From assembly GCA_023667395.1 (NCBI GenBank), contig JAMPAC010000010.1, positions 1 through 64,000 of the forward strand: a stretch of 64,000 nucleotides of DNA, read 5' to 3'. Shown here piece by piece: positions 59,434 to 64,000 of this stretch (position 1 is the first letter of the stretch; each line of letters starts with the position of its first letter). The notes below the pieces were generated by a model. The model saw nothing but the letters and a program-made list of their open reading frames with translations, made no database searches and was not told where the DNA came from. This DNA comes from Blautia sp. Lineage in GTDB: Bacteria; Bacillota; Clostridia; Lachnospirales; Lachnospiraceae. The position numbers and the translations under genes are program-made.

Positions 59434-61746
59434 CTATGCACCTCCTGCCCCGTCAGTGCGGTTTTCAAGCATCTGATTTAAGGTCGCTATCATACCTTCA
59501 ATCTTCCCGGCTACTTCCGCCCCTGCAAAACTTGCCAGGGATTTTAGCGGCATCCCGGACATCATGGCTTCCATCATCTCCATCCCGGTTCCGAGGGCAT
59601 CTGCGGCGCTTGCCGCATCCGTTCCCTGAACCGGCATTGCCGCCTGCATGCTTTTCATCATTTCACCCACAACAGGCGCCGTCACAGGATGCTTCAGAAG
59701 CTGTCCCAGGGTGGTTGCCCCGCTTACATGCATCGGCGGAAGCTTCTTCGTCTCAAAGGCCAGTTCGCCTCTCAGGGCAATCTCATCGCTGGCATGACCG
59801 ATCAACACTTCATAAGTCCCGGAGGGCGCATACCAGCCGCCAAGCCCTTCATGATAGAATGACAGATCCCTTGCCGTCAACGTAAACTCGACCGTCTTTG
59901 TCTCGCCCGGGGCGAGCGCGACTTTCGTAAAGCCTTTCAGTTCTTTTACAGGCCTGCCCGCCGTGCCGTTCTGATCGCTGACATAGAGCTGTACCACTTC
60001 CCTGCCCGCCATGCTTCCGGTGTTTTTCACGTCCACCGCCACTGTTACGCAGCCATCGTCATTCAATGCCTCCGTTGGCATTTTCAGGCTGCCATACTCA
60101 TAAGTCGTATAGGACAGGCCATGCCCGAATGCCCAGCGCACAGGCATTTTCTTCGTATCATAGTAGCGGTAGCCCACATAGATGCCCTCCGCATAATCCA
60201 CGTTCTCTCCGTCCCCGGGGAAATTCAGGTAACTGGGGTTGTCCTCAAGCCGGAGCGGGAAAGTCTCCGCCAGGCGTCCGGAGGGGTTCACCTCACCGTA
60301 AAGAAGCCGGTCTGCCGCCTCTCCCACACCCTGGCCGCCCAGATACATTTCCAGGATCGCCGCCACCTTGTCCGCCCAGGGCGTCTCCACTGGGCTTCCG
60401 TTGTGCAGCACCACAATGGTATTGGGCTGTACCTGTGCCACGGCCTCGATCAATCTGTTCTGGCACACCGGAAGCTTCATATCCTTTCTGTCGTATCCCT
60501 CCGATTCGATCACATCAGGAAGCCCCGCAAAGATCACCGCCGCTTCCGCCTCTTTGGCTGCCTGCACTGCCGCCTGTAATGCTTCCTCATTCTCCTCGTC
60601 TTTGTCAAACGGGAACCCTTTCACATAGGTTACCTGACGGTTCTTTGCCTTGGCGCTCTCCAACGCGGAGGACACCCTGCTGGCGTTGATATGGCTGGAA
60701 CCGCCGCCCTGATAGCGCGGTCTTTCGGCATATTCCCCGATATATGCCACTTTTGCATCTGCTTTCAGGGGAAGCACGCCGTTATTCTCCAGCAGGACCG
60801 CGCTCTCTGTCTCAATCCTGACCGCTTTCTCATGATCCGCATCCCTGTCGAATACAGCTTCCGGATGGCGGTGATCCACATAGGAAAATACCACTTCCAG
60901 AATCCGTTCCACTGCCTTGTCCAACAGCCCCTCGTCCAAACTTCCGTCCTGAACCGCCGCAACGATCTTCGCATCGTTATATCCGCCGCTTCCCGGCATC
61001 TCCAGGTCAAGGCCCGCCGCAATCCCCTTCACGCGGTCTGCGACAGCGCCCCAGTCCGTCATCACATAGCCTTCAAAGCCCCACTCGTCCCTCAGGATCT
61101 CTGTCAGGAGATAGCGGTTCTCGGAAGCATAGGTACCGTTGATCTTATTATAGCTGCACATGATCGTTTTGGGCTGCGCTTCTTTGACCGCCGTCTCAAA
61201 AGCAGGCAGGTAAATTTCCCGAAACGCCCGTTCAGACAGGTTGGAAGAACAACTCATGCGGTTATATTCCTGATTGTTCGCCGCATAGTGCTTCATGCTG
61301 GTGCCCACGTCCCAGCTTTGTACGCCTTTGATGTATGCCGCCGCCATTTTCCCCGTCAGATACGGGTCTTCCGACATATATTCAAAGTTACGCCCGCATA
61401 AAGGGCTCCTCTTGATGTTGACCGCCGGTCCCAGGAGCACGCTTAAGTCCTCCGCCTGGCATTCTTCTCCCAGCGTCTTTCCCATCTCACGGATCAGTTC
61501 CGTGTCGAAGCTGGACGCCACCGCGCAGGCCGCCGGAAAACAGACCGCAACGATACTCTCCCCAATCCCAAGATGATCGCCTGCATCCGGCTGCTTGCGC
61601 AGGCCGTGAGGCCCGTCCGATACCATCACCGCCGGGATTCCCAGCCGCTCCACGCCTTTCAGATGCCAGAAGTCCTGACCGGAGCACATCCCCGCCTTTT
61701 CCTCAAGGGTCATCTGTGAAACAATTTGTTTGATGTCTCTTTCCAT
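59434..61746 (-). CDS. GH3 beta-glycosidase with C-terminal helical extension
   Basis: The 770-residue protein has the GH3 barrel first (VSDGPHGLRKQPDAGDHLGI, RSPLCGRNFEYMSEDPYLTG, SMKHYAANNQEYNRM, nucleophile in YVMTDWGAVADRV), the sandwich (ETESAVLLENNGVLPLKADA) and FnIII (GHGLSYTTYEYGSLKMP). After the FnIII end at about residue 665 comes a 100-residue helical, Met-rich tail (GEMMKSMQAAMPVQGTDAAS) not usual in characterised GH3 enzymes. AGGAGG precedes the ATG. Confidence 0.9.
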   Translation of the reverse strand: MERDIKQIVSQMTLEEKAGMCSGQDFWHLKGVERLGIPAVMVSDGPHGLRKQPDAGDHLGIGESIVAVCFPAACAVASSFDTELIREMGKTLGEECQAEDLSVLLGPAVNIKRSPLCGRNFEYMSEDPYLTGKMAAAYIKGVQSWDVGTSMKHYAANNQEYNRMSCSSNLSERAFREIYLPAFETAVKEAQPKTIMCSYNKINGTYASENRYLLTEILRDEWGFEGYVMTDWGAVADRVKGIAAGLDLEMPGSGGYNDAKIVAAVQDGSLDEGLLDKAVERILEVVFSYVDHRHPEAVFDRDADHEKAVRIETESAVLLENNGVLPLKADAKVAYIGEYAERPRYQGGGSSHINASRVSSALESAKAKNRQVTYVKGFPFDKDEENEEALQAAVQAAKEAEAAVIFAGLPDVIESEGYDRKDMKLPVCQNRLIEAVAQVQPNTIVVLHNGSPVETPWADKVAAILEMYLGGQGVGEAADRLLYGEVNPSGRLAETFPLRLEDNPSYLNFPGDGENVDYAEGIYVGYRYYDTKKMPVRWAFGHGLSYTTYEYGSLKMPTEALNDDGCVTVAVDVKNTGSMAGREVVQLYVSDQNGTAGRPVKELKGFTKVALAPGETKTVEFTLTARDLSFYHEGLGGWYAPSGTYEVLIGHASDEIALRGELAFETKKLPPMHVSGATTLGQLLKHPVTAPVVGEMMKSMQAAMPVQGTDAASAADALGTGMEMMEAMMSGMPLKSLASFAGAEVAGKIEGMIATLNQMLENRTDGAGGA

Positions 61747-61898
61747 GCCTTTTCCCTCCTATTGTTGGTACAGCGCAAAAATAAATGGATCACTTCGTCA
61801 GTTCATATAAAAACAAATTCATTTTACCACGGATATACCCTGCGGTCAATCAAATACAGCCACTGGCAGCGGAGCGCCAGCCTGTGGCGGCATATGGT

Positions 61899-62448
61899 TC
61901 ATGACATGGCGGAATAGCCGGCAATCCCGAATGCTCCCGGTCCTCCATGGGTTGTGATGATGCTGCCTGCGGATATCCAGCAAGTCCTTTGAAATCCCAG
62001 TTTTCGCGCCGTTTCCCCGGCAATTTCCCTGAGTTCATCCGACAGCCCTATACTGTATTCCAGCCAGATTATTTTCTTATCCAGATTTTTGGAAACAGAA
62101 AACTCCTCCATAAGTTCGGGAATGATCCGCTGCATTTTCCCCCTCATCTTCTTCCCGGCCACCAGATAGCCGTTTTTCAACTCAATCACAGGATGAATGT
62201 TTAAGATCGAGCCCACAAGCGCCGCAGCATTGCTGAGTCTGCCTCCGGCACGGAGGAAAGACAGATCCTTTGGCACAAAACACATTTTCACGCTGCCCAC
62301 AACTTCCTGCGGAAACCGGGAAAGAACCGTCATCTTTCGTATGATCCCCAAACGCAATATGCATTGGCACCACATAAATACCGTAATGCCGCGCCATATC
62401 CTTTGGCATATCCGCCCCTGATTCAACTGTTATAATGATATTTTTCAT
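61899..62448 (-). pseudogene. degV-like fatty-acid-binding protein gene, broken by internal deletion and frameshift
   Basis: The first 50 codons (MKNIIITVESGADMPKDMAR, MHIAFGDHTKDDGSFPVSA) match the DegV N-terminus in one frame. The rest, from SFLRAGGRLSNAAALVGSIL to the end, matches the DegV C-terminal half in another frame. About 80-90 residues between them, including the usual TS(Q/S) and SGTY motifs, are missing. A full DegV has about 280 residues; the two parts give about 190. The frames join near 62300. Confidence 0.75.
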
Positions 62449-62492
62449 GCCTGCATTTCTCCTGACATTTCATTTTTCATGTTCACCTCGCA

Positions 62493-63500
62493 TTACGCCG
62501 TTTCAAGGGGAACGTTCTTCCCCTGAAGAAATCGAATCGTATCTGCAACCGTTGCCTGCATATCACGCGGGTGATACCCCAATTCAGATGTTGCCCTGTC
62601 ATGGGAAAAATGTCCGTTGCTTGAAAGGGTATACAGGGCATATTTTGTGTAAAGCGGTCTTGTATGGCTTACTTTTGCAGCCCATTCAAAAAGCGGTGCA
62701 AAAACGCGGGCCAGTCCGATCGGCAGACAGAGTTTTTTCCTGCCATCCACGATTTTGCAGGCATACTCCAGCAGTTCTTTGATCGTAACATAACGGTTGG
62801 AAAGAATATAACAGCTGCCTGTTTTCCCTTTTTCAGCAGCTTCCAGGCATCCCTTTGCCACATCCCGCACATCCACAAAATCATAGCCGCCTGTTACACC
62901 TGCGGGTAACTTACCGGAAATATACATCTGGATAAGCTGAACCACATGGTTATTCCCTCCGTCATAGGGGCCGATAATGCCTGACGGATGGACAACAACT
63001 GCATTCAGATCCTTATTTTTCACTGCATCCAGGACAGCCTGTGTCGCCTCCGCTTTTGTGGCTGCATATGCCCCCGTCACCGCTTCTGCGGAAAAAGCCC
63101 CCGCTTCTGAAATTATCTCCTGTTCCTTGGATTCCGGAATGGCATGAACAGAACTGATATAGACAAGCCTTTTCACATGATGGCGAATACATTGCGCTAT
63201 CATGTTACGGGTTCCCCCGACATTAACATTGTAAAGCTGCGGCGAAACCTCGTCTGCAATGCTGATGATCCCGGCGGCATGGATCACGATGACCTCGTTG
63301 CACTCTGTACCCGCAAAAACAGGTTCCAATGTGTCCTGCCTGGAAACATCCCCCCTATAGTAGGTTATCTGCCGGTCATCCTCACCATTTTCATCGGGAA
63401 GGATCAACCCCCGGATAAGGCAGTCCTCCTTGCGTAAGTAACGTATGATCGTACTTGCCAAATGCCCTTTTGCGCCTGTAATAATGTATAGACGTTTCAT
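62493..63500 (-). CDS. NAD-dependent epimerase/dehydratase family protein (extended SDR)
   Basis: The 335-residue protein has a Rossmann start (MKRLYIITGAKGHLASTIIR), VIVIHAAGIISIADEVSPQL, catalytic Ser (RLVYISSVHAI) and YAATKAE as the YxxxK motif, then VVHPSGIIGPYDGGNNHVVQ and GGYDFVDVRDVAKGCLEAAE. The pattern fits the dihydroflavonol-reductase-like branch of extended SDRs; the substrate is unknown. GGGAGG lies before the ATG. Confidence 0.83.
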   Translation of the reverse strand: MKRLYIITGAKGHLASTIIRYLRKEDCLIRGLILPDENGEDDRQITYYRGDVSRQDTLEPVFAGTECNEVIVIHAAGIISIADEVSPQLYNVNVGGTRNMIAQCIRHHVKRLVYISSVHAIPESKEQEIISEAGAFSAEAVTGAYAATKAEATQAVLDAVKNKDLNAVVVHPSGIIGPYDGGNNHVVQLIQMYISGKLPAGVTGGYDFVDVRDVAKGCLEAAEKGKTGSCYILSNRYVTIKELLEYACKIVDGRKKLCLPIGLARVFAPLFEWAAKVSHTRPLYTKYALYTLSSNGHFSHDRATSELGYHPRDMQATVADTIRFLQGKNVPLETA

Positions 63501-63590
63501 TTTTGCCTCCCTTCAATTTATGGCCATATGATACGATAGGTTTGTTTATCACTTTCCCGATTTTTGTTAATGAAATATGAAATAGGAAAA

Positions 63591-63636
63591 CACCAGGGGG
63601 AATATCCTCTCTTTATTGCGGATATTCCCCCTGGTG
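63591..63636. terminator. Bidirectional intrinsic terminator
   Basis: CACCAGGGGGAATATCC (63591-63607) pairs perfectly over 17 bases with GGATATTCCCCCTGGTG (63620-63636). TTTT follows on the plus strand and TTTTCC on the minus strand. It lies between the sensor kinase 3' end and the epimerase-like gene. Confidence 0.88.
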
Positions 63637-63666
63637 TTTTCGTAAATATCAATTTTAAGAATGCCG

Positions 63667-64000
63667 TCAGATCTTCAATGCGACCGTAAATGCCGTACCC
63701 TTTCCGGGTGCGCTCTCTACCGAAATCTTCCCGCCCGCGATATCCACCACTTTTTTGGCAAGGGCAAGTCCCAGTCCGTTGCCCTCGGAAGCGTGGGATG
63801 TATCGCCCTGATAGAACTTCTCGAACACCCTGGCACAGGTTTCTTCGTCCATGCCGCAGCCTGTATCCCTGACCGTCACAAAGACATGATTTCCGTCCGT
63901 TTTAGAAGTAAGGATGATCCTTCCGCCTCTGTCTGTGAATCTTATGGCATTTGACAGGAGGTTATTCCAGACCAGTTCCAGGAGAGAGGCATCATAATGT
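63667..64000 (-). CDS. Sensor histidine kinase, C-terminal HATPase part (runs off the window)
   Basis: About 111 residues remain. They hold the N-box LELVWNNLLSNAIRFTDRGG, the G1 box VRDTGCGMDEE, the F-box FEKFYQGDTSHASEG and the G2 box NGLGLALAKKVVDIAGGKI, then GKGTAFTVAL to the stop. This is the complete ATP-binding pattern of an orthodox histidine kinase. The His-phosphorylation and sensing parts and any response regulator lie beyond the window. Confidence 0.9.
   Translation of the reverse strand, partial: HYDASLLELVWNNLLSNAIRFTDRGGRIILTSKTDGNHVFVTVRDTGCGMDEETCARVFEKFYQGDTSHASEGNGLGLALAKKVVDIAGGKISVESAPGKGTAFTVALKI

Noticed and set aside
62182..62448. Intact 88-residue small protein
   Set aside because: Only its first 50 residues resemble DegV; the rest is out-of-frame sequence of the DegV C-terminal half, so it is part of a pseudogene.

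Overview
The window reads as chromosome from an anaerobic, saccharolytic member of the Lachnospiraceae (Clostridia). Supporting signs are strong AGGAGG-type ribosome sites, a rho / rpmE / DUF1385 / prmC / prfA housekeeping run, a DUF4364 protein, a rubrerythrin plus high-molecular-weight rubredoxin pair, and a dense set of cytoplasmic glycosidases with AraC regulators. Genus is not determined; large-genome gut genera such as Eisenbergiella or Hungatella would fit. No rRNA, tRNA or CRISPR array was seen.

Layout. 1-1600: start of a DeoR-type regulator and the rotted 3' end of a mobilisation (relaxase) region. 1.8-4.3 kb: MATE efflux pump, and an HxlR regulator divergent from a flavoprotein across a palindromic operator. 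13.7-4.3 kb (minus strand): a seven-gene glycan operon, in order sugar ABC ATPase, permease, lipoprotein binding protein, second permease, GH78-like protein, NagZ-like GH3, beta-phosphoglucomutase. 14.8-18.6 kb (plus): an AraC regulator fused to a GH39-like domain, then KduD. 25.8-18.8 kb (minus): a small unknown protein, flavoredoxin-rubredoxin, rubrerythrin, an EAL protein, a large pectinesterase-like beta-helix protein and a GNAT acetyltransferase. 31.3-26 kb (minus): rho, rpmE, DUF1385, prmC, prfA. 31.5-34.9 kb (plus): a 55-residue protein, malic enzyme, radical SAM protein, a tandem repeat array and DUF4364. 43.2-34.9 kb (minus): GGDEF/EAL protein, GH78 rhamnosidase, NYN-LOTUS protein, RarA. 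43.4-45.4 kb: two unknown genes, convergent on a shared terminator and each preceded by a flagellar-sigma-like motif. 61.7-45.6 kb: a second carbohydrate region with three GH3 enzymes (one with permuted domains), a nucleoside-hydrolase-like protein, a GH94 phosphorylase, a clan GH-A glycosidase and a GPH transporter, with an AraC regulator between them. The end holds a broken degV, an SDR epimerase-like gene and the 3' end of a sensor kinase.

How the genes work together (inference). No glycosidase here shows a signal peptide, so oligosaccharides appear to be imported by the ABC and GPH transporters and cut or phosphorolysed inside the cell. GH94 and PgmB point to sugar-phosphate products. Rhamnosidases, the pectinesterase-like protein and KduD suggest rhamnose- and uronate-containing plant glycans.

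The most unusual feature is the intergenic DNA. At least three families of dispersed, strongly folded repeats occupy the gaps. (1) A modular hairpin closed by GTCTC/GAGAC and often joined to a 20-bp palindrome lies between co-directional genes and often ends at the downstream ribosome-binding site. It includes a four-copy tandem array of a 106-bp unit. (2) A double hairpin starts two bases after a stop codon at two loci. (3) Composite elements of roughly 370-540 bp, up to 28-bp terminal inverted repeats, carry long stems whose arms change together between copies. A further multi-hairpin leader precedes the AraC-GH39 gene. Covariation was read by eye from the copies in this window; it shows conserved folding but not function.
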